Positions 32,151-43,090 of a DNA stretch of 64,000 bases are shown in pieces. This DNA is from Chrysopogon serrulatus. Lineage: Eukaryota > Streptophyta > Magnoliopsida > Poales > Poaceae. The stretch spans positions 558,001 through 622,000 of the forward strand of contig JADLZL010001381.1 of the NCBI GenBank assembly GCA_015844335.1, given 5' to 3'. The translations under genes were made by a program, and so were the position numbers. Position 1 is the first letter of the stretch. Each line of letters begins with the position of its first letter. The notes beneath the pieces are model-generated. The model was not told the DNA's origin. It did not search any database and saw only the letters and a list, made by a program, of their open reading frames with translations.

Positions 32151-34028
32151 TATTTACATGAGCACTTGGGCCCGGCTGGGGTCTCTTGGGGGCGTCCGGC
32201 CACCAACGTCTTGGGTGGCAACATCCACCGCCTCGGGGCCTCGGGCCCAGCATCCGTGACCTCGGCGTCTCGGCACCGGCATCCGCGACCTCGGCGACCG
32301 CAGCCTCGGCGTCACTAGTTTCCTCCGGAGGAGTGGAGACGGCAGGCGGGCGCAAAAAGTAGCCACCCGGTGCAGCGGGAGCCCCGCTCTTCTCGGCCTC
32401 CTCGGCCGAGTTGGGCCGGCACATCGGTCTCGTGCCCCATCTCCTCTTCGGCCACGGACAGGCCTCGGCGATCCGAGGGAGGTCGAGCGGTAGTGGGACA
32501 TGGTTGGCGGCGTGTGTGACACGCCGACTCGGAGGGCCTCGGCGCGCGCGCCTCCACCCGCTGCGGCACCGTCGCCGGCCCGCGACACCAAGTTTCTTTG
32601 CCACCGGCTTCCTCGGCCTCCACCACGGCGCAGGCGGCTGTGGCCTCCCGCGTCGAGGGTCTCAAGCTCGCCTGCGCGCCGAGTTATAGGCGGCTTGCGA
32701 CACGGAGAGGCTCTCCTCGGCTCTGTCACCCCTGCCTGCAGGTGCAAGAACCTCGGAGAGTTAGGCTCTCGGGAGGTGTAACATAGGCACGAAGGCCAGT
32801 CCACGGCTCTTACCTTGCAGCTGGCCGCGGAGGGTCTCGTTCTCGCCCCGATCCCCTGCAAGGCTCACGTCCTTGGCTTGGAGTACTCCTCGCCCCGGGA
32901 TGGCGGCGCTCGGCCTCGAGGCCTCAGCTTGTCGGACAGGGACTTGATGGAGTCCGCCGTAGCGAGGCCTCGGCGACCATCGCCTCCTTCTCCGTCGGAG
33001 CTAGTCAAGGCTCTGGCGTGGCCCGCAACGGCGTCCCTGGCGGGTGGCGTCCTCGGCGTGCCGTCGCTGGCCTCGGCCTAGCGAGGGGAGACGAAGGCGG
33101 AGCTTCTCGAGCTCGGCGTCCTTCTCCGACACGGCCGTCGTCATTTGGGCGACCAGGCCCTTCGCTGAAGGTGCTGGTCGTGAAGGCCGGCCGACGCGGG
33201 AGAACCTCAACTTCCTGCTCGACGTCTGCGCCCAAATCCTGCAACACACGCTCTCCGGCCGGTCGGTCGGCTGGGAAGACGCTCCCGGAGGGAAAGAGGG
33301 CTGAAAGCTCATTCACCCCGAAGCAGGGGGGAGCTCGACACAACCACGACACAATGGTCGGGCGGTCTTTCGTAGCGGTCGCCACAGTCCACCACGCTCA
33401 CCCGGATCCTCCCCTCCTTGGCGTCGTCTGGCGCAAAGGCCCCTCGCCTCTCCAGGGCCCCAGTGGCGGGCGGCTCTCGGGCAAGGTGGGCTCCCCGGCG
33501 GGCTGCTCACCGGGACGCTCAGCCGAGGCCGTGGCACCCACGGTGGGCGCCTCGGTCACCTGCGCCTCCTCGGCTCCTCCCTCCCGCCGAGGTGGCACCC
33601 GCCTCGGTGGCCACGGCAGTGAAGGGCCGAGGCTGGCTCCGCCTCGGTCATAGCAGCGTCGGCGGTAGCAACCACTGCGGGCTCCTCCACCGCTACCTCG
33701 GTGACACCGAGGAGTCTACCGGGCCGACACGGCCAGGATCACCACGTCGTCCTCCCTCGCCGGGCACCTCCGCCGTCCGGCGGTGCCCGACAGGCCGGCC
33801 CCTCGACCAGGGGCGCCACGGGCACGCCCCGGTCTCCCGGCAGGCGCCTGCGCCGCCTCTGCTTCCGCCCGCCGAGGACCGCTCCGTGGACGGCGGTTCC
33901 TGGGCGACCTTCTCCCTCTCCTCAGTCCCGACCGTCGCCTCGGCGGAACGGATTCGCGCTCCCGACCCCCCCGCTTTAGCTTTTTCGAGGGGCGAGGGGG
34001 CGCGTCCACCGCGGCCGTGCGCTTCAAG

Positions 34029-34113
34029 CTGCGGATGGGGACAAGACGAGAAGTTAGCGGGCGGAAAAAAGAGCGAACGTCAAGACCGGCGATAAGGTGT
34101 GAACACCACTTAC
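34029..34113 (-). other. Predicted intron 2 of the antisense ORF
   Basis: 85 bp. The donor reads GCGTGG-GTAAGTGG. The acceptor reads CCCCATCCGCAG-CTTGAAG after a CTCTTTTTTCCGCCC tract. Canonical GT-AG on the minus strand. Confidence 0.6.
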
Positions 34114-34731
34114 CCACGCACTTTAATCCTAGCTCAGATCGGGACCCGCCCGATGGCGGGAATGTCGAGGCGCCGGACAGCCGCTTTCGCTGCAGAGGCA
34201 TCCCTCTGCGGGCCTCCGGCCGCTACGGCCGACGCGGGCGGCTGTGGGGAGACGAGCCTCTGCGGGGAGGGCTCGGCGACCTTCTTCCCCCGTGACGTCA
34301 CGCCTCCTCTCCGGGGGACGTCCCGGCTGGGGGGCATCGCGCGGCCCCAAGTCCGGCAACGCCGAGACGAGCCTCTCTCCCGGCAGCCCTTCCGGACGGC
34401 GGCGCCGCGACGAACTACCGCCCGCCCGGCACGCAGCGTCACCTCCGGGGGATCAACCCAGGCGCAGCTCAGCTCGTCCTCGTCCCACTCCCCTCACCAT
34501 CGCCGTCGTCGTCGCTGTGCTCGGTGGTGTTCGACGGCGTCTCCGCTAGAGGGAGACCCTCCTGCTCCTGGCGCCGCCGCAGCCGAGACAGGTCCTCCCT
34601 CTCCTTCTGCTTGCGGGCGTTGCGCGCCGCGGCGCTCTCCTTCTTCTGCTTCTCCGCCTCCAGCGGCGCTCGCGGTGGCCGCCTTCTCGCGGCGATCGGG
34701 GGGCCGACAGCCTTAGTCTCTCCGCGAGCCC

Positions 34732-34815
34732 CTGCAAGCGCGACGACCGGGATCAGCGTGGGGAAGAAGAAGAAGAAGAACGGAACGCACGACGGAGCGG
34801 AGGAACGGGTCTTAC
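34732..34815 (-). other. Predicted intron 1 of the antisense ORF
   Basis: 84 bp. On the minus strand the donor reads GGTCTG-GTAAGACC. The acceptor reads CGCGCTTGCAG-GGGCTC after a TTCTTCTTCTTCTTC pyrimidine tract. Canonical GT-AG. Confidence 0.6.
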
Positions 34816-35220
34816 CAGACCGATGTAGTCCTTGTCCGGCCGCATCGGGATTTTGAGCAACTGCGAATGCTCCACCGATGCCGCCTGCTTCGTCCGGTCA
34901 AGGACCTCGGCGAACCCTAGGTCCTCGGCCGCCATCCGGGTCCCCTCCCAGGGGTTGCCAGGCCGCATGTCATACAAATGCGCGCCGCCGATGCATGAGC
35001 GGCGGTGCAGCGCCGCTTGTGGAAGCCGGCGATCACCGCCGAGGCGTCCAGACCCTCCTTGGTCAGGCGCGCCAGGGCGGTAAACACCTTCCTCAGCGGG
35101 GTCACCCTCTCGGGGATCAGCTCCTTCCGCCACGACGGCGGCTCGGAGTCGAACAACTTCCCGGTGTAGGCAGGCAGGTGGCCACCGTCGTTGCGAAGGT
35201 AGAACCACTTGCTGTGCCAA

Positions 35221-35795
35221 CCACTCCTCGTACGGCGACGAGCTCCGAGGCCTCCCGAGCCTCGGCCTCCAGGCAGGTCAAAGCTACAGGGCTCTGGCGT
35301 CCCCTCCATCGCACTCCACTAACTCCAACAGGGACATCCGTCATTCTGGACAACAGTGACAAGGAGGCGACGCCGCACTGCCTCGTCACGAGCAGGCGTG
35401 CGCCCACTCCGGAGCCTCGGATGGGGGAGGACGGAAGCCCGCAGCCCAGCCCACAGCATGACCACCTCCTGTAAGGTTCCGCCTTCCCCTTGTGGCTATA
35501 AAAGGGGAAGGCAGGGGCCCTTAGATGATAGGTTCACACACACGAGCCCGATATTGGTACCCTCCTCAATCATCACGAGACTTGGGACCTCGTCCCTCTC
35601 TCACTGCTTGTACACCCTACCTACAAGCACCTCGGTGCAGGATAATACAAGATCTCCATCCCACACTGGACGTAGGGCCTACTCCAGCCTGAACCAGTAT
35701 AAATCTTTATGTTCATCTTGCACACCATCCGGAAGTGGGAGCACGCACCATAAATTCACTCGTTGGTGTTAGGACCGCCAGTTCTAGCACCGACA
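35221..35795 (+). repeat. 5'-truncated internal LTR of the gypsy array
   Basis: Corresponds to 24518-25095 of the left LTR with only a few differences, and includes the TATA box and the TAGCACCGACA end. About 687 bp of its 5' part, the upstream polypurine tract and the start of the antisense ORF are missing at the 35220/35221 junction. It is followed by the same primer site and a second internal region, not by flanking DNA. Confidence 0.9.
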
Positions 35796-38710
35796 GTTGG
35801 CGCGCCAGGTAGGGGAGCTGTGCGTGTTTCGCCTCTCTTCCCGCCAAACCTCCGGATGGCCAGCAGACGTGACGACGCTTCGGGGCGACTTCTCAGCCCC
35901 AACTCCTATCCACTCTAGCCGCTGGAGCTGGGGACCCTGATCCGGTTCGGTGAGCTTGAGTTCGTGTCGACTGGAGTTCAGTACGACATGGAACTCCTCC
36001 CGGCCGGAGTTCAGGGGCCTTCCGACGAGTCCCCGGCGGACTCAACACCGGCCCGGCGGCAGAGGCGCCACGGCACTCGCTCCCGCCCGCGCTCGATGGA
36101 CGCACCGACGCCTGGCGGTCTGAGGGGAAGATCTTGCGGCGCCGTGGGCTGGGCGACACCCGCCCGTGGGGACGCTTCGGCCGCCCGTCGCCACCACGCC
36201 ACCCATTTGGCATGATCAACGCTGCTGCCACGTACACAGCGTTGGTCTCCACCGCCGGGGAGTCCGGAGGCGTCCCCGCCGTCGGCGGCGCTCCACGGAG
36301 CACCCGACGCAGACATCCCCGACGGATCCATCCATGCCTACGAGGAGTACCGGATCGGGCGGGGAGGAGCAGGCGACGCTACTCCGGCACGCGCGCTACA
36401 CCCACCCAATCCGGCGCTACCTCGAGGACACGGAACCCGGGGGGTTCAGCCCGAAGCACGCCTTCGCCTTCGGTTACCCGACTCCGACTCCCGGACGACA
36501 TATGCGACCCGACGCGCGAGTGCTGCCACGTGGAGGTTCGTGATCTCGGCGCCGACGGCCGCGACAGCGACGACGGGGATCAGGATCGTAACCCTAGGCA
36601 CGCCGCTAGGCCCGCCCCGGCGGTCGCGACCCCAGTGGATCCGGGAGCCTCCCGACCACAGGGGGAGCAGACCCCACCGCCTGCGGCTACCCCGAGGGCG
36701 GAGGATCCAGCAGCCACGCCTCGGGAGCCACGTCGACCCACCGTCGAGCAGATCCGCGACCTCAGGGCTAAGCTTGACCACGACCGTCTTCAGCTACGGC
36801 AGAAGATAGACGCGCTCGAGCAAGGCCACCGCGCGGCGCTCAACCCGAGCCCGTGGCACGGCAGCACGCCCGCGGCGTCTAGCGGAGGATCGTCAACGAC
36901 GAGGGGGGCGAGCATCCTCCCCTGTCTTCTAGCGTGCGAGCCAAAACGTCGCGGCTGCGGCCCCTTCGCCCCGATCAATGCCGGAGCCCTCCACCCCGGA
37001 GGGCGCCGCATCCGCGACGAGCTACGAGGCTTCATCGAGACCGCCCGCAGTCCAACAGGCGAGAGCTCGTCCTCGCGCCTTCGCGCCCGCAGGGACGAGG
37101 AACCCGCGGCGTCCCCGGGAGGAGCGCGAGGCCTCTGTCCACCAGGATCCCTCGCGAAGGCCGGCTCGCGAGCGCATCCAGGACAACCGCGGCAGCCTCA
37201 ACGACGGTGACGCGCGCAACATCGTGAGGGAGGCGAGAGCGGGACGAAACGCGACCGCCCGGCCCGCGAGGGTGGCGGCGCGGCAGCGGCGAGGACGCGG
37301 ACGCGGACCCCGGGCCCCGTGCCTTCAGCCCGGGGAGATCCGCGGCGCCACGGTTCCCCTTCCGGTTCCACCAGCCCGCCAACCTCACCAAATACTCGGG
37401 TGAGACGAACCCCGGGGGTTTGGCTCAACGATTACCGCCTCGCCCGCCGGTGGGGCGGGGCGGACGACGACAGAGCTCATCATCCGCAACCTTCCCTTTC
37501 ACAGGCGGCGCCCCGCTCGGCCTGGCTGGAGCACCTTCCCGCCCGCACGATCTTTGATTGGACCGACCTAGTCAAGGTCTTCGTGGGAAACTTCCGGGGG
37601 CACATATGTGCGCCACAGGAACTCTGGGATCTCCATAGCTGCCGCCAGAAGCCCGACGAGTAAACCGTGACTTCATCCGCCGCTTCTCCAAGAAGTGCAC
37701 CGAGCTGCCCAACGTGGCCGACACCGCCATCATCGGCGCATTCCTCGGCGGGACAACACGCAAGGAGCTGGTCCACGAACCGGGACGGAAGATGCCCTCC
37801 ACCGCCAACGAGCTGTTTGAGCTGGCCACAAATTTCGCCTCCGGTGAGGAGGCGTGGGGGCCATCTTTTCGGCGCCAACGACAAGGACAAGCGGAAGAAT
37901 GAAGAAGCCAGCGGAACAAAGCAACCCACAACCAAAAGAAGAACAAGAGGGGCAAGCGGAGGGGAAGCAAGGCAAAAAGGAGGAAGACTCGAGGATGATC
38001 TCGTCGCCGCGGCCGACCATAAAGGCACCCCGAGGCCCCTCGGGGCCGGGGGCGTTCGACGACATGCTCAAGAAGCCTTGCCCCTTCCACAAGTTCCCCG
38101 TCATGCACACCATGGGGGAGTGTGACTTGGCCTACCGATTCTACCAAAAGCTGCCCCCGCCCGAGGACAAGAAGAAGAAGGAGAGGAGGAATAAGACAAG
38201 GATGACGGGTTCCCGAAGATCCACGATGTCTTCATGATCATCGGGGGCCTCCCAACGAACCTTTCACCACGACGGATCAAGCGAGCGCCGAGAGGTATTC
38301 TCGGTGCGCCCGCCACGCCGCAGTACCTACCGTGGTCGGCCGAGGCCATCACCTATGGCCCCGGCGACCACCCGCTCACGTACCAAACCCCGGGAGATAC
38401 CCACTCGTGGTGGATCCCGTCGTCAGCAACGTTCGGCTCACTAAGGTGCTGATGGATGGCGGCAGCGCCCTCAACATCCTCTACTCCGACACCCTCGGCT
38501 GTTGGGGATGGGCGCCCGCACCTCCGACCCTCCAACTCTCCCTTTCAGGGCATTGTGCCGGAGCAAGCGAGCCCCGGCCCCTCGGGCAGATCGACCTCCC
38601 GTCGTCTTCGGGACGCCGTCAAACTACCGCAAGGAGGTCATTACCTTCGGCGTGGTTGACTTCCGAGGAACCTACCACGGCATACTCGGACGTCCAGCGT
38701 CGCGCAAAGT
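35796..38710 (+). pseudogene. Second gag-protease copy (frame-broken, truncated)
   Basis: Collinear with 25096-28024. It contains the capsid words (CTEL, NVADTAIIGAFLGGTT), the Cys/His segment (CPFHKFPVMHTMGECDLAYR) and the protease core (VLMDGGSALNILYSDTLG, about 38444), but in changing frames owing to many single-base indels. About 36533-36854 is identical to 25831-26152, while adjacent blocks are riddled with indels. Homology stops at about 38706 before any reverse transcriptase. No right-hand LTR follows. Confidence 0.9.
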
Positions 38711-39351
38711 GAAAATAGCTCAATGACACGAGATTCCACTAAGGATTCCTTTAGCGAGCTCCTATGGGGTAGGATCAAATAAAACCCTCACAATCACCGG
38801 GTATGCTAAGAACAATCACCAATCTTGCTCAACACCACTCTGTTGCTCCAATCGTCTAGGTGACTTCAATCACCAAGAGTAAGAAGCTCAATTGCAGTAA
38901 GAACACTCATTAGTGCCACTTGATGCTCAATCACTTAGCAAATACACTAGAATCTCTCTCAATCACTTTCTAGATCAAGCAAGATACATGGGTTGAGAGG
39001 GAGATGGTTTGCTCAGCTCTAGAGGATGTCAAAGGATGCAAAGTGCCAAGAGGGACTCCCTAAGCCGGCGAACAAGATTAAATAGGTGCCACCCAACCAT
39101 TACTCAAAAACAGCTTTATCGGACTCTGGCGTCAAGCCGACCGAACGCGTCCGGTCCTTGTGTTCGGTCACAGGATAGCCACCACATGGCACTAGATTCA
39201 AGGTCAGCCACATTGGATTCAAGCTCGGTGACACGATCGAATAGGCTAGCCCCAAAGAACCAAACGCGTCCACTCTAGCGCGTCGGCAAGACGCGTCCTC
39301 TCGGACGACCGAACGCGCCACCACCGGGCGTCCAGCCACAGTCTAGAGGGT
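38711..39351 (-). repeat. Old repeat DNA, left part (split by solo LTR)
   Basis: Non-coding repeat DNA with GCGTCCGGTC and ACGCGTCC words (about 39140-39320) typical of some grass LTRs. The same word type (GGATGCGTCCAGCATCCGG) resumes at about 40548 after the solo LTR. The region therefore appears to be one older element, probably an LTR on the minus strand, interrupted at 39352-40495. Confidence 0.45.
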
Positions 39352-40495
39352 TGTTGGTATCTGTTAATGCCTACTGAATAATCCGCAAGCGCACGGATAT
39401 GATGTAGCACTTCACCAGATGAATAGACCCAGTTCTAAACTACAACTTAACCACCTGAGTAGCAAACAAAGCTATATAAGATAGAGATATAGAGAAGACA
39501 ACTATGGCTTCTAATTCAGGCTCAAATAAGGTATGTCTAGGATGTTTCACTGGGGAATTGAATAGAAGAGCATAGGCAAAACTATAACCCAACTACCAAT
39601 TATTCTCCTGCTCGGCCCACCGACGAGATAGTGGATTATATAAGATTCAACGGAGCTATAAAGTCACCTCCGCGAGCTACCACCAAATCCAGAAGATAGG
39701 GTATATCTACGAGTAACAGAGTCTAAGCACCACGCTTACACTACGAATACTACTCTAACCCAAGAGCTACAAGGATTAAAGTACTCAAAAGAGTTGCAAA
39801 CCGGTAAAATAAGATAAACAATGTTACTTACTTGAACTCTGAAGTCGATTCCAAAGCAATCTCATATACAAGCCGTAGAGGCAGCACCGATAGGCCGATA
39901 CTTCCTCCAAAACTCTCTCTTTGACTCTATCTCTCTATTTCTGACATAGAACTAGCTCTCTCTTGGAATGCTAACTCTAGAGAGGTATGTCCATTCGAGG
40001 GACACCTCCCAGGATCTGAACTAGGGTTTCTCGATAAAGCTGTTCTTTTTCAGAATGGATCCTCCTTCCCGGAGGGGTTGCCTCTCCTTTTATAGCCTTG
40101 GTGAATCAACATGAGCCCTTGGATCAAATGGACTTCGGCGGACGGTGGAGATTAATCCTCAAAGGTGGTGGAGCAACCTGGGTGAAGCGGGCCTCGAGCG
40201 GGGGCCACATGGGACCGGCCGGTCTGGGGGCAGCTGGGCTTTGTCCCAGTCTCGGTGTGTTGCCTTCTCGTTCCCTCTGGAATCTTCCTGTGTGGCCGTG
40301 GCGTCCAATCTTGCATTCTATGTTGTATTATAGCTCAAAAGTGCGTCGTTTCCTGTGTATGCTTGCAAAACCACTGATTCACCAAAACTCGTGGAATTCG
40401 TTAGTCAAAGCCCTACTTCTAGGTAGATGGATTGCTTTTATATCACTTTGGAAGGTTAGTTGATGGTTGGATTTGAACATTAAGGACCATCAACA
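39352..40495 (-). mobile_element. Solo LTR (1,144 bp)
   Basis: Starts TGTTGGTATCTG and ends GGACCATCAACA (TG...CA with inverted TGTTG and CAACA ends). It is flanked by AGGGT (39347-39351) and AAGGT (40496-40500), a 5-bp target duplication with one mismatch. Its promoter reads on the minus strand (TATAAAA, complement of 40088-40094). No internal region is attached, so the original element was reduced by LTR-LTR recombination. Confidence 0.8.
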
Positions 40496-41160
40496 AAGGT
40501 CCAGAACTGGCTTATCACGACTGGATGCATCTGCTCGACCCTAATCGGATGCGTCCAGCATCCGGTCCAACTCAGCTTCGCCGGCCATGCCACCGGACAT
40601 AGCACCAGATGCTCCAGTCACCGCGTGTCCGGTCACCCCTAAAAACACCATGGACACCAACCACTTGACCAGATGCGTCCAGTCTTCACAGTGACTGTAT
40701 TACACTTACATTTCTCACCACCCTTACTTCCAACTTGCTAACCACTTCGTATCTATATCTCAAGCACGCGAGTTAACACTTTCCAAAGCACTTGGCAACG
40801 GTTAGAAGTTAGCACACTAAGTCCTAATGCAAATGCAAGTGAGGATTCACTTAGTGACACTTAGATAACCATTTTCACCACAAGATCACCCCTTTTAATA
40901 ATACGGTTATCGATCCTAAATCTGGACAACAATTTCTCTACGCACCTGTGGACAGTGAAATGAAAAGCCCTAACTTATATCTATGCCTCTCGCTTTCCAT
41001 TCCATCTCCTCTTCTCTTCCCATTCGGAGCACTTGATCTTGTGGCCACAACCACTTTCACGTTGATCCTCCACTCCACCTTGACTTGGGCCATCCTCTCT
41101 AAATGCTACACACTAAGCAAATATAATTAGTCCATAGGTTTCATCAATTAGCCAAAACCA
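40496..41160 (-). repeat. Old repeat DNA, right part
   Basis: Continuation of 38711-39351 with GGATGCGTCC words (about 40550-40690). The far edge near 41170 reads GGGACTTTCACTACC. No coding domain is found. Confidence 0.4.
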
Positions 41161-41235
41161 AACTAGGGACTTTCACTACCATTACTATAATAAACTAGTT
41201 CAACAACTCGGGCTCTCGCAAGGACTAGAATCTTA

Positions 41236-41476
41236 CTCTCTCCATTTCAAATTATAAGATGTTTGATTTTTTTTTTTACTCGAGGTTTGACCGCTCATCT
41301 TATACAAAAAAAATTATGCAAATATAGTCAAATTTAAGTCATTCTTGAAGAACTTCTATTAATAAAGAAAGCCACAACAAAAGAAGTAATATTTTGCATA
41401 AATTTTTGAATAAGACTAGTGTTAAGCTTGAGTCAAAAAAGTCAAACATCTTACAATTAATTTAGAATGGATTAAG
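41236..41476. mobile_element. Stowaway-like MITE (family 2, copy 2)
   Basis: About 241 bp starting CTCTCCATTTCAAATTATAA then GATGTTTGATTTTT, ending AAGTCAAACATCTTACAATT and ATGGATTAAG, flanked by TA. Same family as 15554-15802. Confidence 0.85.
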
Positions 41477-41639
41477 TAATAGACAAGCATTGTTATTATT
41501 TAATACCTCTAACTAATAAAAAAATTTATATTAAATTGTAGTGTTTATCTTTATTCATTTTATAACACAATAGACATAATAGATACCACTCTATGAGTCT
41601 GTCTAGTTCTTATAAACTCTTTTTAAGATACGGTTGCCC

Positions 41640-42613
41640 GGCATATATTAATAAGGAGTTGGAATTACATCAAGGGTGGGATCTTAGCTAATTACTCCCT
41701 AACATGGATACAATAAAAAGGAGCTGCATGGATTTGCATCCAGCTCTAGCCCATTACGAACCTTCTTTCTTAATTTTGGAGAACAAAAGAACCGCCGTGC
41801 AGCATGGTTGAATACTGTCGCATTTCTTTCATTACATATTGTCCATAGGGTTAGGATTGCCAAACTGTGTGCCACTTTAGTCCCTCCAATAATCACCGAA
41901 AGGAACCAATCCTCAACATCCATGACCTCAGTCTAGCGCGATGGTTGCAGCTTCTGTAGCCGCTCCAGGTAGCCATGCGCCCAGATGGCCCAAGCAATTG
42001 GGCACTCAACAAATAGGTGCCAAGCGGTCTCAAGATTCCGAATGCAAAGCCCACAGGAATAATTGTTCTCCCAACCCCTTGCTAATTGAAGACGTGTCGC
42101 TATTCAGAGCCTATCCTGCAAGAGTAGCCATAAGAAAAACTTATATTTTTTAGGTGCCCAAGTTTTCCGGATCAGCCGTGGGAAATTGGAGGTGATGCAG
42201 CTCCCAAATTGGATGGTGTAGGACAACTTCCCTGTGTAGCTTCTAGAGATACCAATATCCAGGTTATGCCATCCTCCTCTGGGCTGTCCAAGGTCAGCTG
42301 TGAGGACTGTAGCACATCCCAAAGGCCGAAGAACTCAGATAGGAGATCATTGTTCAGGTCGTGAGCAATGTCCCTGATCCACGTCCCATCCTGCAAGGCC
42401 TCATAAACGGTTCGGTTTTTCCTCCTATACTATGGTCAAAGAGCAGCGGGAAAGCAGCTGACAGCGGGTGACCATTGACCCAATCGGAGTGCCAGAAGAG
42501 AGCCTTACGACCATTCCGGACCATTACTGGAGTTGCTGCTACAAAGAGGGCGATATTGATATCATCAATTGGCAATGCAGTCCTAATCCATAGCCTTTAG
42601 GGGTGATCCAGTG
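41640..42613 (-). pseudogene. LINE ORF2 3' part (RT zinc-binding region)
   Basis: Minus-strand frames read RNGRKALFWHSDWVNGHPL, AFPLLFDHS, LQDGTWIRDIAHDLN and SRSYTGKLSYTIQF. These are followed by IRKTWAPKKYKFFLWLLLQD and YSCGLCIRNLETAWHL, the reverse-transcriptase zinc-binding domain found at the end of plant L1-type LINE ORF2. Frames are broken in several places. The upstream part of the same ORF continues at 46076-46310, beyond the inserted copia element. The 5' reverse transcriptase core is not in the window. Confidence 0.85.
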
Positions 42614-42842
42614 TGCGAATGGATGAATGAGGATGCCTCACCTGGCCCTCGGTTCCTTGTTAATATAGGCACCAGGAAAAGCCCCTTGGTGGTGGCATGT
42701 ACATGCATATGGTTACAACAAGAATACATCTAATCTCCTATACATAAGGAAGAGGTTCCTATCTCTACCAACTGAATACACAAGGCTGGATACAAAGAAC
42801 CTAGACGTAGCTATCCAAACTATTCAACACTCCACCTCAATC

Positions 42843-43090
42843 TTACCCACTAACATGGTTAAGATTGGCTCTAAAACGCCGGAGCTTCACTGCATTGACA
42901 GCCTTGGTGAGCCCGTCAGCCAGCTGATCATCAAAATTAATGAAACATATCTCTAGCAGCTTCTGTGCCACATATTCCTGAACAAAGTGGAAGTCAATCT
43001 CTATATGCTTCGTTCTAGCGTGGAAGACTGGATTCGCTGATAAATATTTTGCTCCCAAGTTGTCGCATAACAACCGAGCAGCCGGAGGAT
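42843..43090 (-). pseudogene. copia RNase H C-terminus
   Basis: The frame reads PPAARLLCDNLGAKYLSANP, FHARTKHIEIDFHFVQEYVA and DDQLADGLTKAV. This is the conserved end of copia RNase H, ending shortly before the 3' LTR. Upstream it abuts the integrase-tail frame through a deletion junction. Confidence 0.85.

Larger units (their letters stand above)
32160..35220 (-). pseudogene. Antisense spliced ORF (putative gypsy-type transposon protein)
   Basis: The minus strand carries a spliced gene downstream of integrase, as known for Tat-lineage elements. The best-preserved exon (35220-34816) reads in alternating frames WHSKWFYLRNDGGHLPAYTG, DSEPPSWRKELIPERVTPL, LTKEGLDASAVIAGFHKRR, MRPGNPWEGTRMAAEDLG and MRPDKDYIGL. 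This resembles the Pfam family named putative gypsy type transposon (PF04195). Two canonical short introns follow: 34815-34732 (GTAAGA to CAG) and 34113-34029 (GTAAGT to CAG). The next exons encode a charged helix (EAEKQKKESAAARNARKQKE) and a basic patch KKLKR that could be a nuclear localisation signal. Farther on, 33700-32160 is frame-broken. The start of the gene is lost at the 35220 breakpoint. Function unknown. Confidence 0.65.

Noticed and set aside
41941..42153. Plus-strand ORFs over 41.9-42.6 kb
   Set aside because: Opposite strand of the LINE ORF2 zinc-binding region, which has clear motif support on the minus strand.
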